Positions 18,669 through 29,396 of a DNA stretch of 64,000 nucleotides are shown here, piece by piece. Numbering within the stretch: the stretch's first letter is position 1; every line of letters starts with the position of its first letter. The notes below the pieces were generated by a model, which worked only from the letters and a program-made list of their open reading frames with translations, did no database searches and had not been told where the DNA came from. Source of the stretch: Aliiroseovarius crassostreae (GTDB taxonomy: Bacteria; Pseudomonadota; Alphaproteobacteria; Rhodobacterales; Rhodobacteraceae). The DNA lies in NCBI RefSeq assembly GCF_001307765.1, contig NZ_LKBA01000019.1:310001-374000 (forward strand), written 5' to 3'. A program made the position numbers and the translations under genes.

Positions 18669-19823
18669 ATGACCCCCGCTGCGCGCATCAGTGCCGCGAT
18701 AGAAGTGATGGATCTGATCCGGTCAGGTGATACGGCTGAGCAGGCCCTGTCTGGCTGGGCGCGCGGCCACCGTTTTGCCGGGTCCAAGGATCGTGCGGCG
18801 ATCAGGGATCACGTGTTCGACGCTCTGCGCCGCCTTCGCTCCTCTCAGGTTTTGGGAGGAGGAAAGGATGGTCGTTCAACCCTGATCGGCCTGCTGCGGG
18901 GGCAGGGTCAGGCGTTGGATACGGTTTTCACCGGGGAAGGTCATGCGCCCAAGCCGCTTTCTGAGGAAGAGGCCGCACACGCCCCAACCCTCACCACGGC
19001 TGAGGCATTGGATTGCCCGGACTGGGCCTATGACCTGTTTCAGCGAAGCCTGGGGGGAAACTGTGATCAGGTGCTGGCCTGTTTGCGGGATCGGGCACCT
19101 GTGTTTCTCAGGGTCAACATCGCGCGTCTGACGCGGGAGGAGGCAATTGATGCCTTGGCGTGTGACGGCATTGTTGCCCGCGCTCATCCTCTGGCATCGA
19201 CCGCACTTGAAGTGATTGAAAATCCGCGGCGTGTTTCGCAATCGAACGCTTATCAGATGGGGCTGGTTGAGCTTCAGGATGCGGCATCGCAAGCTCTGGT
19301 TGAAGAGCTCGGCCTGCGGCCGGGAATGCGGGTTCTGGATTACTGCGCCGGAGGCGGGGGCAAATCGCTTGCGATGGCAGCTCTTGGGGCTGAAGTGGTT
19401 GCCCATGATGTTTCGCCGCGTCGCATGAAGGATATTCCCGAACGGGCCCGGCGGGCGGGTGTCCAGATTGAATGTTGCACCACAGAGGCCTTATCGGAAC
19501 GCCCTCCTTTTGATCTGGTTCTGGCGGATGCTCCGTGTTCCGGGAGCGGCTCATGGCGCAGGGATCCACAGGGAAAGTGGCGCCTGACAGCGGATAAATT
19601 AGATGAGCTTTGCGCGATACAATATTCAATTATAAAGACTATTTCGTCATTTGCGGCGGGTGATGGGCGAATTGGGTACGCCACGTGCTCATTGTTCGAT
19701 GTGGAAAACCAACTTCAGATGATCAACAGGCCGTCGGGATGGTGGTCTGTGAGGAATGAGCGTCAGTTCACACCGCTTGAGGGTGGGGACGGTTTTTACG
19801 TTGCTCTATTGACGCGCGATTAA
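18669..19823 (+). CDS. RsmB/NOP family rRNA (cytosine-5) methyltransferase
   Basis: 384 residues. An N-terminal NusB-like/helical region (RFAGSKDRAAIRDHVFDALR) is followed by the AdoMet domain with GMRVLDYCAGGGGKSLAMAA (motif I), VLADAPCSGSGSWRRDP (motif IV, Pro-Cys) and IGYATCSLFDVENQLQM (motif VI, Thr-Cys), so both catalytic cysteines of the m5C family are present. It probably modifies 16S or 23S rRNA; the position cannot be told. It follows guaB closely and may share its transcript. Confidence 0.9.
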   Translation: MTPAARISAAIEVMDLIRSGDTAEQALSGWARGHRFAGSKDRAAIRDHVFDALRRLRSSQVLGGGKDGRSTLIGLLRGQGQALDTVFTGEGHAPKPLSEEEAAHAPTLTTAEALDCPDWAYDLFQRSLGGNCDQVLACLRDRAPVFLRVNIARLTREEAIDALACDGIVARAHPLASTALEVIENPRRVSQSNAYQMGLVELQDAASQALVEELGLRPGMRVLDYCAGGGGKSLAMAALGAEVVAHDVSPRRMKDIPERARRAGVQIECCTTEALSERPPFDLVLADAPCSGSGSWRRDPQGKWRLTADKLDELCAIQYSIIKTISSFAAGDGRIGYATCSLFDVENQLQMINRPSGWWSVRNERQFTPLEGGDGFYVALLTRD

Positions 19824-19887
19824 TCACGCGATTAGATCAACCCTGAGGGGATCTGTCCGCCTTTTTCTGTGGTCCCCTTGTCCAGCG

Positions 19888-19903
19888 TTAATGCCGTGTT
19901 AAC
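19888..19903. promoter_or_regulatory. CtrA binding site upstream of cckA
   Basis: TTAA-TGCCGTG-TTAAC, an exact match to the CtrA consensus TTAA-N7-TTAA(C), 35 bases before the cckA start. Since CckA feeds phosphate to CtrA through ChpT, the site would close a feedback loop. Confidence 0.7.
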
Positions 19904-19937
19904 GATAGACGCCGCATAAAGAGGCACCTGAACTCGC

Positions 19938-22481
19938 ATGAAAGGGATCCACGTGGTGCGATCTGCCTTGTCCCCTCACCAAATGGTAGTTGTCGCCCAG
20001 GATCTTGCGCCGCGCGTCGGCTATATCGTGCTTCTGGCATTGATTGTGCTGGCTGGGGCGATTGCTCTTCCAGGGGTCCCTGATCTGGGGCGATTTGCGG
20101 CGGTTATCTGTGGGGGGGCTCTGTTATCTCTTGCGCTTCTTGTCCTGGGCATTCGCCGTTGGCATCGCGTGCAGGTGGCTAAAATATTTGCTTCTGTTGA
20201 AATGTGTGCCGGCAATGATGCTGCACCGGTTCTGGTCACCGATGGCGAAGGTGAAATCATCTATGCAAACGCTGCCGCCGGGGCGCAATTTGAAGCGAAA
20301 CCGGGGCAGACCCTGGCGCGGGCCTTCCATGACCTGTTTGCGTCACCTTCTGCGGTGTTGAGCAAATTGCAAAGCCGCGCCGAAGCCACCAGTTCCGCAT
20401 CGGAAGATGTGGTCATAAGGCGCGGAAATATAAGGATTACTGTGCATCGGATGCAGGAATCTGGGTTCATTTGGCGGGTGGATGAGACCGGAGAGCGTAG
20501 CATTGCTGGCCGATCGGGGGAAAACATCGCTCTGCCGATGTTGACGGTTTCCAAGAACGGCACAATCCTGTTCATGAATGAAGCGGCTCGTTTGCTGCTT
20601 GGAGGGCGTGAAACCACGCTGAATCGAATTTTTGTTGAAACACCGGTCCGTTCCGGTGTTGTGGTGCAGGTGTCGGGCAAGTCCGGCCCCGTGCCCGTGG
20701 TGGTATATGAAATAAATTGTTCTGCCGCGCGCAAGGAAATGTATCTGCTGCCGGCGGATGCCACGCCCACTATGTCAAGCGGTGAATGGGCCGGGGTTGA
20801 GGTCCTTCCTGTGCCTTTGTTGAAGCTGGACGCCAAGGGTAGGATTTCCATGGCCAACAAGCGGGCGCGTGACCTTCTGGCGGACAGGGATGCGGTTGGC
20901 AGTCTTTTGTCTGAGCAGGTGGAGGGGCTTGGTCGTCCGGTCTCCGACTGGCTGGCCGAAGCGCATGCCGGGCGCCATCTGGGCAGAACGGAAGTTGTGC
21001 GTGCGATAAAGCCGGATGAGGAAGTGTTCCTGCAGATTTCGCTGAGTCAGATGACTGATGATGACGGCCCCACTCTGGTGGCGGTTATACAGGACGCAAC
21101 AGAGCTCAAGAACCTTGAGGCCCAGTTCGTGCAAAGCCAGAAAATGCAGGCCATTGGGCAATTGGCAGGTGGTGTTGCTCATGACTTCAACAATCTGCTG
21201 ACCGCCATATCGGGGCATTGTGATCTTTTGCTGACCGGTCGGGATGAGGCGGATCCTGAATACTCGGATCTTACCCAGATTCACCAGAACGCCAACCGCG
21301 CTGCTTCTCTGGTCGGTCAGCTTCTGGCTTTCTCGCGAAAACAGACATTGCGCCCGGAAGTGATCGATTTGTCTGATACACTGTCAGATTTGACTCACCT
21401 TCTAAATCGTTTGGTCGGGGAGCGCGTGTTGCTGGAACTGGATCATGATGAAAAACTGCTGGCTATCCGGGCGGACCGGCGCCAGTTGGACCAGGTGATC
21501 ATGAACCTCGTGGTCAACGCACGCGACGCGATGCCGGACGGTGGGACCGTGCGTGTGGAAACCCGAAATGTCATACTTGACAGCGCGTTGGAGCGAGATC
21601 GCGCGACGGTACCACCTGGTGAATATGTAACGGTGCGTGTCATCGATCATGGAACGGGAATTGGTTCGGATAAGATCAACAAGATCTTTGAGCCCTTTTT
21701 TACCACCAAGAAGTCCGGGCAAGGGACGGGGCTTGGGCTGTCCATGGCCTACGGAATCATCAAACAGACGGGCGGATATATCTTTGTGGATTCCGTGCCC
21801 GGATCCGGGACCACATTTACACTCTATTTCCCCGTTTGGAAGGAAACTTCCAAGGAAGCGCATTCTGAAAAAGAGGGGGCGGTAGCCGAGAATATCAACG
21901 CTACTGAGCGACCATCCCCATCGCTGGAACCCCTTGTGCTTACCAACGCGGTGTCCACACAGCCTGAGGATGTGAATAACCCTGGGCAGGACAAAGCAAT
22001 TGATACAATTGTTTCACAGGTTGCTGGGGCGGTGTCGCCTAATGGAAACGTATCTCCTGCTTCTGGCCCGGACACGCGTTTGCCCAATCCAACCCATGAT
22101 CTGAGTCGTGAGAGCTCTGGCGGTGTTGTTCTGTTGGTAGAGGATGAAGCACCTGTGCGTGCTTTTGCCTCCCGAGCATTGCGGATGAGGGGGTATACCG
22201 TACTGGAGGCGGAAAGTGCCGAAGATGCGCTTTCCATCCTCGAAGACCCGTCATTGTCAGTTGATGTTTTTGTGACTGATGTGGTCATGCCCGGTATGGA
22301 TGGACCGACCTGGGTGATGAAGGCGATGGAGAAGCGCCCTGGCGTGAAGGTGGTATTCGTGTCTGGTTATGCAGAGGATTCGGTTTCAGAACATCAGGCG
22401 CGCGTTCCCAACTCGGTGTTCCTCCCGAAACCGTTTTCGCTCACGGAACTTACCGCGACAGTCCAGCAGCAAATACATTAA
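19938..22481 (+). CDS. cckA: Hybrid histidine kinase CckA
   Basis: 847 residues. Two N-terminal membrane helices (VGYIVLLALIVLAGAIALPG and AAVICGGALLSLALLVLGI) are followed by PAS-like modules (VLVTDGEGEIIYANAAA, TVSKNGTILFMNEAARLLL, LKLDAKGRISMANKRARDLL). The HisKA box is QLAGGVAHDFNNLLTAISGH with the phospho-His, and the ATPase boxes are QVIMNLVVNARDAMPDGG and GTGLGLSMAYGIIKQTGG. A long Pro/Ser-rich linker leads to a receiver domain VVLLVEDEAPVRAFA with phospho-Asp in VTDVVMPGMDGP. CckA starts the CckA-ChpT-CtrA relay that controls motility, gene transfer agents and cell cycle in this order. recA follows, as usual in Rhodobacterales. Confidence 0.96.
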   Translation: MKGIHVVRSALSPHQMVVVAQDLAPRVGYIVLLALIVLAGAIALPGVPDLGRFAAVICGGALLSLALLVLGIRRWHRVQVAKIFASVEMCAGNDAAPVLVTDGEGEIIYANAAAGAQFEAKPGQTLARAFHDLFASPSAVLSKLQSRAEATSSASEDVVIRRGNIRITVHRMQESGFIWRVDETGERSIAGRSGENIALPMLTVSKNGTILFMNEAARLLLGGRETTLNRIFVETPVRSGVVVQVSGKSGPVPVVVYEINCSAARKEMYLLPADATPTMSSGEWAGVEVLPVPLLKLDAKGRISMANKRARDLLADRDAVGSLLSEQVEGLGRPVSDWLAEAHAGRHLGRTEVVRAIKPDEEVFLQISLSQMTDDDGPTLVAVIQDATELKNLEAQFVQSQKMQAIGQLAGGVAHDFNNLLTAISGHCDLLLTGRDEADPEYSDLTQIHQNANRAASLVGQLLAFSRKQTLRPEVIDLSDTLSDLTHLLNRLVGERVLLELDHDEKLLAIRADRRQLDQVIMNLVVNARDAMPDGGTVRVETRNVILDSALERDRATVPPGEYVTVRVIDHGTGIGSDKINKIFEPFFTTKKSGQGTGLGLSMAYGIIKQTGGYIFVDSVPGSGTTFTLYFPVWKETSKEAHSEKEGAVAENINATERPSPSLEPLVLTNAVSTQPEDVNNPGQDKAIDTIVSQVAGAVSPNGNVSPASGPDTRLPNPTHDLSRESSGGVVLLVEDEAPVRAFASRALRMRGYTVLEAESAEDALSILEDPSLSVDVFVTDVVMPGMDGPTWVMKAMEKRPGVKVVFVSGYAEDSVSEHQARVPNSVFLPKPFSLTELTATVQQQIH

Positions 22482-22603
22482 TAAAAACAATGATATATTG
22501 TGGTTTTTCTGACATTAACGACTTGGTTACCTTATTTTGGGAAAATTTATATTGGTAAATAACAAGTTGTAATGTTCCTGTTTTGTGCTTTATGTCTTGA
22601 TGG

Positions 22604-22618
22604 GAACATTTTGTGAAC
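22604..22618. promoter_or_regulatory. SOS (LexA) box before recA
   Basis: GAAC-ATTTTGT-GAAC, an exact match to the alphaproteobacterial LexA operator GAAC-N7-GAAC, 51 bases before the recA start. Confidence 0.8.
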
Positions 22619-22668
22619 ATGCGATTGTGTTGCCGCAGTTCACCCGATGTGAAATAAGGAAAGAAACA

Positions 22669-23742
22669 ATGGCGACTGCGGATATTTTTGACATGAAACG
22701 CGATAGTGACAAGCAAAAGGCGCTCGACAGCGCATTGGCCCAGATCGAGCGCCAGTTCGGCAAAGGTTCGATCATGAAACTCGGTGCCGATAATCCGGTT
22801 ACTGAAATCGAAAGCACATCTACCGGCTCATTGGGGCTGGATATTGCGTTGGGGATCGGTGGTCTGCCAAAAGGCCGGATCGTCGAGATCTATGGTCCGG
22901 AAAGTTCGGGCAAGACCACGCTGACACTTCATTGTGTCGCCGAAGAGCAAAAAAAGGGCGGCGTTTGTGCGTTTGTTGATGCAGAACACGCGCTGGATCC
23001 TCTTTATGCCAGGAAACTGGGGGTGGATCTCGACGAGCTTCTGATCAGCCAGCCTGACACAGGCGAGCAGGCGTTGGAAATCGTTGATACCCTGGTGCGC
23101 TCGGGGGCCGTGAACATGGTTGTTATCGACTCAGTGGCCGCCTTGACCCCGAAGTCAGAGCTCGAAGGGGACATGGGCGATAGCAGTGTTGGCGTGCAGG
23201 CCCGCCTGATGAGTCAGGCCATGCGAAAATTGACCAGCTCGATTGCGCGCTCAAATTGCATGGTGATTTTCATCAACCAGATCCGTATGAAAATCGGCGT
23301 GATGTTTGGCAGCCCTGAAACCACGACGGGTGGCAATGCGCTGAAATTCTACAGCTCGGTCCGTCTGGATATTCGCCGTATCGGTCAGATCAAGGATCGC
23401 GATGAGGTGGTGGGGAACGCCACACGGGTCAAAGTTGTCAAGAACAAGGTCGCGCCGCCGTTCAAGCAGGTCGAGTTCGACATCATGTATGGTGAAGGTA
23501 TTTCGAAAATGGGGGAACTTCTGGACCTCGGGGTCAAGGCCGGTGTGGTTGAGAAGTCAGGCTCCTGGTTCAGCTATGGTGATGAGCGTATCGGTCAGGG
23601 GCGCGAAAATGCAAAGACCTACCTGCGCGAAAACAAACGCACGGCCCTTCAGATCGAAGACAAGATCCGCGCGGCACACGGTCTGGACTTTGAGATGCCG
23701 CCAGAGGAGCGTGACGAGGATGACGGGCTTCTGGAAGCCTGA
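22669..23742 (+). CDS. recA: Recombinase RecA
   Basis: 357 residues from ATG 22669, which follows AAGGAAAGAAAC. RecA coats single-stranded DNA, drives strand exchange and stimulates LexA cleavage. Visible are Walker [14 protein letters not shown] (about residue 67), the MAW region [20 protein letters not shown], Walker [15 protein letters not shown], loop L1 [20 protein letters not shown] and loop L2 [20 protein letters not shown], with the acidic C-terminal tail [14 protein letters not shown] box stands upstream and a terminator downstream. Confidence 0.99.
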   Translation: MATADIFDMKRDSDKQKALDSALAQIERQFGKGSIMKLGADNPVTEIESTSTGSLGLDIALGIGGLPKGRIVEIYGPESSGKTTLTLHCVAEEQKKGGVCAFVDAEHALDPLYARKLGVDLDELLISQPDTGEQALEIVDTLVRSGAVNMVVIDSVAALTPKSELEGDMGDSSVGVQARLMSQAMRKLTSSIARSNCMVIFINQIRMKIGVMFGSPETTTGGNALKFYSSVRLDIRRIGQIKDRDEVVGNATRVKVVKNKVAPPFKQVEFDIMYGEGISKMGELLDLGVKAGVVEKSGSWFSYGDERIGQGRENAKTYLRENKRTALQIEDKIRAAHGLDFEMPPEERDEDDGLLEA

Positions 23743-23776
23743 TCCATTGTGATCAAATATCCTGAGAAAACAGCGA

Positions 23777-23806
23777 AGGTCGGGGGTGTTCCCGGCCTTT
23801 GTTTTA
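23777..23806 (+). terminator. Terminator after recA
   Basis: AGGTCGGG and CCCGGCCT pair (one G-T) around GGTGTT, followed by TTGTTTTA. Confidence 0.65.
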
Positions 23807-23892
23807 TGTGCCAGATGATTTTCATATGGCCAGTGGACAGGGGAAGCGGGGCCGGGTAAACCACGTTGAAAGCTCACAAGAGGCAAGAGAAC

Positions 23893-26538
23893 ATGGCCAG
23901 CCTGAACGATATTCGCTCGACCTTTCTGAATTACTTCGACAAGCAGGGGCATGAGGTGGTGGACAGCTCGCCACTTGTGCCGCGCAATGACCCGACGCTG
24001 ATGTTTGTGAACTCCGGCATGGTGCAGTTCAAGAACCTGTTCACCGGGGTGGAAAAGCGCGATTATGTACGGGCGACCACTGCGCAGAAATGTGTGCGCG
24101 CAGGGGGTAAACACAATGACCTCGACAATGTTGGCTACACAGCGCGCCACCACACCTTTTTCGAGATGTTGGGGAATTTCAGCTTTGGGGATTACTTCAA
24201 GCATGAGGCAATCCCTTTCGCATGGGAGCTGATCACCCGCGAATTCGATATTCCGAAGGATAAGCTCTACACCACCGTCTATCACACCGATGACGAGGCG
24301 TTTGAGATTTGGAAAAAGGTTGGTGTGCCGGAAGATCGGATCATCCGCATCGCCACCAATGACAATTTCTGGCAGATGGGCCCAACTGGTCCCTGCGGCC
24401 CCTGCACCGAGATTTTCTATGATCACGGGGATCACATCTGGGGTGGCCCTCCGGGCAGTCCGGAAGAAGATGGCGACCGGTTCATTGAAATCTGGAACAT
24501 CGTTTTCATGCAGAACGAACAGTTTGCGGATGGCTCGATGGTGCCGCTGGACATGCAGTCGATTGATACCGGCATGGGGTTGGAACGGATCGGCGCGCTT
24601 TTGCAGGGTAGCCATGACAACTATGACACCGATCTTTTCAAAGCACTGATTGAGGCCTCGGCCCATGCAACGAATGTGGATCCCTACGGGGATCAGAACG
24701 TGCATCATCGCGTGATTGCCGACCACCTGCGCTCGACATCTTTCCTGATGGCGGACGGGGTTCTGCCGTCAAATGAAGGGCGTGGTTACGTGCTGCGTCG
24801 CATTATGCGTCGGGCCATGCGTCACGCGCATCTGCTGGGGGCAAAAGATCCGGTCATGCATCGCCTGGTGCCGGAACTGGTCGCACAGATGGGGCAGGCC
24901 TATCCGGAGCTTGGTCGTGCACAGACCATGATCGAAGAAACGCTTCTGAACGAGGAAACCCGCTTCAAAAAGACACTCGATCGCGGTTTGAAACTGCTTG
25001 ATGACGAGCTGTCGGGGCTGGGGGAAGGCGAAGATCTGCCCGGTGAAACCGCGTTCAAGCTGTATGATACCTACGGTTTCCCGCTTGACCTGACCCAGGA
25101 TGCGCTGCGGGAAAAAGGCCGTGGCGTGGATCAGGCCGGTTTCGATACCGCGATGCAAGCGCAAAAGGACCGCGCCCGCGCTGCCTGGTCTGGTTCCGGT
25201 GAGGCCGCAGACGCGACCATCTGGTTTGACCTTGCGGAAGAGCACGGGGTGACCGAGTTCCTGGGCTATGACACCGAACATGCGGAGGGCCAGGTGCTGG
25301 CGCTTGTGTCTGGTGGCGCGCAACTGGATGCGGCCAAAGCTGGGGACGAGGTTCAGATTGTTGTGAACCAAACGCCCTTCTACGCCGAAAGTGGTGGTCA
25401 GGTTGGGGATAGCGGATTGATCCGCACCGAGAGCGGCTCAGCCCGTGTGACGGACACCAAGAAAGTGGCAGATGTCTTCATTCATTTCGCCAAGGTGGAA
25501 GAGGGTGAGATCAAGACCGGGCAGGGCGCTGAACTGGCGGTTGATCACCTGCGCCGCTCGGCCATTCGGGCCAACCACTCCGCCACGCATCTGCTGCACG
25601 AGGCGCTGCGCAATGAGTTGGGGGAACATGTGGCCCAGCGTGGCTCCCTCAATGCCGATGATCGTCTGCGGTTCGATTTCAGCCACAACAAGGGCATGAG
25701 CGCACAGCAATTGTCGAATGTGGCGCGTGAGGTGAACACCTACATCCGCCAGAACAGCAAGGTTGAAACCCGGATCATGACCCCGGATGACGCACGCGAC
25801 ATGGGGGCCCAGGCGCTGTTTGGCGAGAAATATGGGGATGAGGTGCGTGTGGTTTCCATGGGGCATGCTCCGACCGGAAAAGGTGCTGATGGCAAGACCT
25901 ATTCGATTGAGCTGTGCGGTGGCACACATGTGTCTCAGACCGGTGAAATCGGGGTCTGCGTTATCCTGTCGGAAGGGGCCAGCTCGGCCGGTGTGCGCCG
26001 GATCGAGGCCCTGACCGGAAAGGCCGCCTTTGCCTATATCGAAGAAGAAACGGCGCGCGCGGCAGAGATTCAGGGGATGCTGAAGGCCAAGCCAGAAGAG
26101 GTCGTGGAGCGTATCAAGGGGCTGATGGATGAGCGCAAGGCGCTGAATGCCGAGATTTCCAACCTCAAACGTGAGCTGGCCAAGGCATCGGGGGCAGGTG
26201 CTGAGACCAAAGAGATCAATGGGGTGAAATTCCTGGCTGCCGTGGTGCAGGGCGTTGGGGGCAAAGACCTGCAAACCCTGGTCAATGAACACAAGGATGG
26301 GCTTGGATCCGGGGCGGTTCTGATCATTGCCGATAATGACGGCAAGGTGGCTGTGTCCGCCGGTGTGACGGCTGATTTGACCGACAGGTTGTCTGCGGTT
26401 GATCTGGTCAAGGCTGCCGTGCCTGAGCTGGGCGGGAAGGGGGGCGGTGGCCGCCCGGAACTCGCCCAAGGTGGCGGTGCCTCGGCGGAGAATGCCCAAG
26501 GGGCCATCAAAGCAGCTGAAGCGGTAATCGCAGGCTGA
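23893..26538 (+). CDS. alaS: Alanine--tRNA ligase
   Basis: 881 residues from ATG 23893; the reading nine codons longer is rejected since [20 protein letters not shown] is the family N terminus. Class II catalytic domain: [20 protein letters not shown] (motif 1 area), the ATP region [20 protein letters not shown] (motif 2) and [15 protein letters not shown] (motif 3). The editing domain has [18 protein letters not shown] and [13 protein letters not shown], the zinc-binding HxxxH and CxxxH sets that clear Ser- and Gly-tRNA(Ala). The C-Ala domain ends with a Gly-rich [17 protein letters not shown]. Length is complete. Confidence 0.98.
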   Translation: MASLNDIRSTFLNYFDKQGHEVVDSSPLVPRNDPTLMFVNSGMVQFKNLFTGVEKRDYVRATTAQKCVRAGGKHNDLDNVGYTARHHTFFEMLGNFSFGDYFKHEAIPFAWELITREFDIPKDKLYTTVYHTDDEAFEIWKKVGVPEDRIIRIATNDNFWQMGPTGPCGPCTEIFYDHGDHIWGGPPGSPEEDGDRFIEIWNIVFMQNEQFADGSMVPLDMQSIDTGMGLERIGALLQGSHDNYDTDLFKALIEASAHATNVDPYGDQNVHHRVIADHLRSTSFLMADGVLPSNEGRGYVLRRIMRRAMRHAHLLGAKDPVMHRLVPELVAQMGQAYPELGRAQTMIEETLLNEETRFKKTLDRGLKLLDDELSGLGEGEDLPGETAFKLYDTYGFPLDLTQDALREKGRGVDQAGFDTAMQAQKDRARAAWSGSGEAADATIWFDLAEEHGVTEFLGYDTEHAEGQVLALVSGGAQLDAAKAGDEVQIVVNQTPFYAESGGQVGDSGLIRTESGSARVTDTKKVADVFIHFAKVEEGEIKTGQGAELAVDHLRRSAIRANHSATHLLHEALRNELGEHVAQRGSLNADDRLRFDFSHNKGMSAQQLSNVAREVNTYIRQNSKVETRIMTPDDARDMGAQALFGEKYGDEVRVVSMGHAPTGKGADGKTYSIELCGGTHVSQTGEIGVCVILSEGASSAGVRRIEALTGKAAFAYIEEETARAAEIQGMLKAKPEEVVERIKGLMDERKALNAEISNLKRELAKASGAGAETKEINGVKFLAAVVQGVGGKDLQTLVNEHKDGLGSGAVLIIADNDGKVAVSAGVTADLTDRLSAVDLVKAAVPELGGKGGGGRPELAQGGGASAENAQGAIKAAEAVIAG

Positions 26539-26569
26539 TTTTGAGAGAGAAACCGCTCGCAAGAGCAGG

Positions 26570-26605
26570 AAGGTCGTGCCATGTTGGCGCGACCTTTTCC
26601 TTTTG
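26570..26605 (+). terminator. Terminator after alaS
   Basis: AAGGTCGTGCC and GGCGCGACCTT form a stem with one mismatch around ATGTT, followed by TTCCTTTT. Confidence 0.7.
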
Positions 26606-26626
26606 ACCGCGTGTAAGGAGAGACCG

Positions 26627-26914
26627 ATGCCCGCACTCTGGATTGCCCATGTGACCGTGACCGACGAAGAGGCCTATGGCAAATATGCCAAGCTGGCGGG
26701 GTCGGCCATTGCCAAACATGGCGGCCACTTCATTGCCCGCGCCGGACGCTATGTGCAGCTTGAGGGCAAGGAACGTCCCCGAAATGTGGTGGCGAAGTTT
26801 GACAGCGTTGAGGCGGCAGAGAAATGTTATCACTCGCCGGAATACCAAGAGGCACTGAGCCATGCGCGCGATGCGTCGGAGCGGGAGCTTCTGATCGTAG
26901 AGACCAGTGAATAA
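26627..26914 (+). CDS. DUF1330 family protein
   Basis: 95 residues from ATG 26627, which follows AAGGAGAGACCG. It has the ferredoxin-like dimeric alpha/beta barrel layout of DUF1330: ALWIAHVTVTDEEAYGKYAK, GGHFIARAGRYVQLEGKER, RNVVAKFDSVEAAEKCYHS and EYQEALSHARDASERELLIV. All parts are present and length is typical. Function in the family is not known; related folds act as small-molecule oxygenases or binding proteins. It is likely co-transcribed with the next gene (8-base gap). Confidence 0.88.
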   Translation: MPALWIAHVTVTDEEAYGKYAKLAGSAIAKHGGHFIARAGRYVQLEGKERPRNVVAKFDSVEAAEKCYHSPEYQEALSHARDASERELLIVETSE

Positions 26915-26922
26915 GGCCCAAC

Positions 26923-27315
26923 ATGTTTATTCGATTTGTATGTGATCGGCCGGTCGATGGGTTGGATGCCCGTGCCGGATTTTTCGTTGCAGCTTATGAG
27001 CTGCGCGATGATCCGGAACTGGATCAATACAGCGCCCAATATCTTGAAGACCTATTGGCCTGGTTTCGGGAAAACCTGCAACTGCCCGACCGCTTTTCCG
27101 GGTCGAAACATGATCGGGAGAAAGAATTTACCCGTGGGCTAAGCTGGTTTCGTCCGGAGGCTGATGAGGCGATAGATAAGGCATGGGAACTGGCGGCTTT
27201 TCTGGAAATGCATGGCTATCAGATTGAGCTTCTGAAAACGGACCGCCCCGGAAACATCCTTTATGCGGATGATGATCAACTTGTGGCGGATCCCTATGCC
27301 GAAACACCAAGATAA
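26923..27315 (+). CDS. Hypothetical protein, Rhodobacterales
   Basis: 130 residues. No known motif. It opens with MFIRFVCDRPVDGLDARAGF, is rich in acidic and aromatic residues, and has a middle helix YSAQYLEDLLAWFRENL. It looks soluble and cytoplasmic, with no signal or membrane segment. It begins 8 bases after the DUF1330 gene and is followed by a bidirectional terminator shared with typA, so it is the last gene of this small unit. Confidence 0.7.
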   Translation: MFIRFVCDRPVDGLDARAGFFVAAYELRDDPELDQYSAQYLEDLLAWFRENLQLPDRFSGSKHDREKEFTRGLSWFRPEADEAIDKAWELAAFLEMHGYQIELLKTDRPGNILYADDDQLVADPYAETPR

Positions 27316-27344
27316 AAGCCCCCGAAAAGGTTTTCGAGGGCTTT
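27315..27344. terminator. Bidirectional terminator between convergent genes
   Basis: AAAGCCCCCGAAAA pairs with TTTTCGAGGGCTTT around GG, giving a stem with A- and T-rich flanks that can serve both the rightward hypothetical gene and the leftward typA. Confidence 0.85.
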
Positions 27345-27366
27345 AGTCTAATTTTGTAAATTGTTG

Positions 27367-29187
27367 TTATTGATTGGCTTTTGCCATCCGCTTGCGTTCA
27401 TGCGGATCCAGATAACGTTTGCGCAGACGCACATTGTTGGGGGTCACTTCCACCAGCTCGTCGTCATTGATATAGGCAATCGCTTCTTCCAACGACAGGG
27501 TCATCGGCGTGGTCAATCGCACCGCATCATCGGTACCAGACGCGCGCACGTTGGTCAGTTTCTTACCCTTCAAGGGGTTCACTTCCAGATCGTTTTCGCG
27601 CGAATGCTCGCCAATGATCATGCCCTGATACACGTCGGCCTGCGCGCCGATCATCATTTTGCCACGCTCTTCCAGGTTCCACAGCGCGTAAGCCACTGAC
27701 GTGCCGTTTTCCATGGAGATCAGCACACCTGCCCGACGGCCCGGAATGGATCCTTTGAACGGGGTCCAGCCATGGAACACGCGGTTCAGAACGCCGGTGC
27801 CACGCGTGTCGGTCAGGAACTCGCCATGATAGCCAATCAGGCCGCGCGATGGCACATGGGCGATAATGCGGGTCTTGCCCGCCCCGGCGGGGCGCATCTC
27901 CACCAATTCACCTTTGCGCGCCCCGGTCAGTTTCTCGATCACTGCACCGGAATATTCGTCATCCACGTCGATGGTGGCCTCTTCGACCGGCTCCATCTTC
28001 TGGCCGTTTTCTTCGCGCATGATCACTTGCGGGCGCGAGATCGACAGCTCAAACCCTTCGCGGCGCATGTTCTCGATCAGCACACCCATCTGGAGTTCGC
28101 CACGACCCGACACCTCAAAAGCTTCGCCGCCGGGGGTGTCTTCGATCTTGATTGCCACGTTCGACTCTGCTTCCTTGTGCAGCCGGTCGCGGATGACGCG
28201 CGATTGCACCTTCTTGCCGTCACGACCGGCAAGCGGGCTGTCATTGATGCCAAAGGTCACCGTGATGGTGGGCGGATCAATGGGTTGGGCTTCAAGCGGT
28301 TCATCCACGGCAAGCGCACAGATCGTGTCGGCCACGGTGGCCTTGGACATGCCCGCAATCGACACGATGTCCCCGGCGACCGCTTCTTCAATGTCCTGCT
28401 GGGACAATCCGCGGAAGGCCTGGATCTTGGTGACGCGGAATTGTTCGATCTTTTGCCCGATACGCGAAATGGCCTGAACGGTGGCCCCAACCTTGAGACG
28501 ACCGGTTTCAACGCGGCCGGTCAGGATCCGGCCCACAAAGGGGTCGGACCCGAGAGTGGTTGCCAGCATCGAGAAATCTTCGTCCTGATGGGCGATCTGC
28601 TTCGGTTTCGGAACGTGGTTGACGATGAGGTTGAACAGCGCATGCAGGTCTTTGCGCGGCCCGTCCAGATCCGCATCAGCCCAGCCATTGCGGCCCGAGG
28701 CATACATATGCGGAAAATCAAGCTGGTCTTCATTGGCCCCGAGCGAGGCAAAGAGGTCAAAACACTCATCCAGAGCACGGTCGGGTTCGGCGTCTGGTTT
28801 GTCGACCTTGTTCAGAACCACAATCGGGCGCAGGCCCAGCGCCAGCGCCTTCGAGGTCACGAATTTGGTCTGCGGCATCGGGCCTTCTGCGGCGTCCACC
28901 AGCAAAACAACCCCGTCCACCATCGACAGGATCCGCTCAACCTCGCCGCCGAAATCGGCGTGGCCGGGGGTGTCAACGATGTTGATGCGGGTGTCTTTCC
29001 ATTCGACCGAGGTCGGTTTGGCAAAGATGGTGATGCCGCGTTCGCGCTCCAGTTCATTCGAGTCCATGGCCCGTTCAGCCACAGCCTGATTTTCGCGAAA
29101 TGCGCCGGATTGTTTCAGAAGTTCGTCAACCAGCGTGGTTTTGCCGTGGTCAACGTGAGCGATAATCGCGATATTGCGAAGGTCCAT
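27367..29187 (-). CDS. typA: Ribosome-binding GTPase TypA/BipA
   Basis: 606 residues from ATG 29187; the start 22 codons upstream is rejected because [20 protein letters not shown] is the classic N terminus. G motifs are [10 protein letters not shown] (P-loop), ERGITIFAK (switch I), [13 protein letters not shown] (G3), [12 protein letters not shown] (G4). Elongation-factor domains II, III and V and the TypA-specific end [35 protein letters not shown] follow. TypA binds 70S ribosomes and aids assembly and stress adaptation. Length is complete. Confidence 0.97.
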   Translation of the reverse strand: MDLRNIAIIAHVDHGKTTLVDELLKQSGAFRENQAVAERAMDSNELERERGITIFAKPTSVEWKDTRINIVDTPGHADFGGEVERILSMVDGVVLLVDAAEGPMPQTKFVTSKALALGLRPIVVLNKVDKPDAEPDRALDECFDLFASLGANEDQLDFPHMYASGRNGWADADLDGPRKDLHALFNLIVNHVPKPKQIAHQDEDFSMLATTLGSDPFVGRILTGRVETGRLKVGATVQAISRIGQKIEQFRVTKIQAFRGLSQQDIEEAVAGDIVSIAGMSKATVADTICALAVDEPLEAQPIDPPTITVTFGINDSPLAGRDGKKVQSRVIRDRLHKEAESNVAIKIEDTPGGEAFEVSGRGELQMGVLIENMRREGFELSISRPQVIMREENGQKMEPVEEATIDVDDEYSGAVIEKLTGARKGELVEMRPAGAGKTRIIAHVPSRGLIGYHGEFLTDTRGTGVLNRVFHGWTPFKGSIPGRRAGVLISMENGTSVAYALWNLEERGKMMIGAQADVYQGMIIGEHSRENDLEVNPLKGKKLTNVRASGTDDAVRLTTPMTLSLEEAIAYINDDELVEVTPNNVRLRKRYLDPHERKRMAKANQ

Positions 29188-29281
29188 GTTGCGCGCCTTT
29201 TGATAGGAAGTTGACGCGCGAATAGCGTGACTTGGGGCGAATTGCCAGTCCAAATCGTTGTTTCACCTGTTTATCGTGCGT

Positions 29282-29396
29282 TAAAGCCTTCCGGGAGAAA
29301 CCTGAAACCCATGTTTAACCCGAAACACCCACGATATTCAGATCTCTTGTGGTGTTTCGACGTTTTCCTGTGTCAGGTTCAAGTTGAAACGCTTTA
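29282..29396 (-). repeat. Double-hairpin dispersed repeat, copy F (subfamily 2)
   Basis: On the minus strand: TAAAGCGTTTCAACTTGAAC, then loop core CCTGACACAGG, CGAAACACC, a linker CACAAGAGATCTGAATATCG, GGGTGTTTCGGG, and a decayed end GGCTTTA. It lies between typA and the broken SMR gene, and its last bases reach the SMR stop region. Confidence 0.75.

Noticed and set aside
22515-22532. CtrA-like motif TTAACGACTTGGTTAC upstream of recA
   Set aside because: Spacer is 8 and the second half-site is TTAC; too weak.
27772-29214. Long open frame of 480 codons opposite typA
   Set aside because: Antisense shadow of a fully conserved GTPase gene; composition is His/Gln-rich and without motifs.
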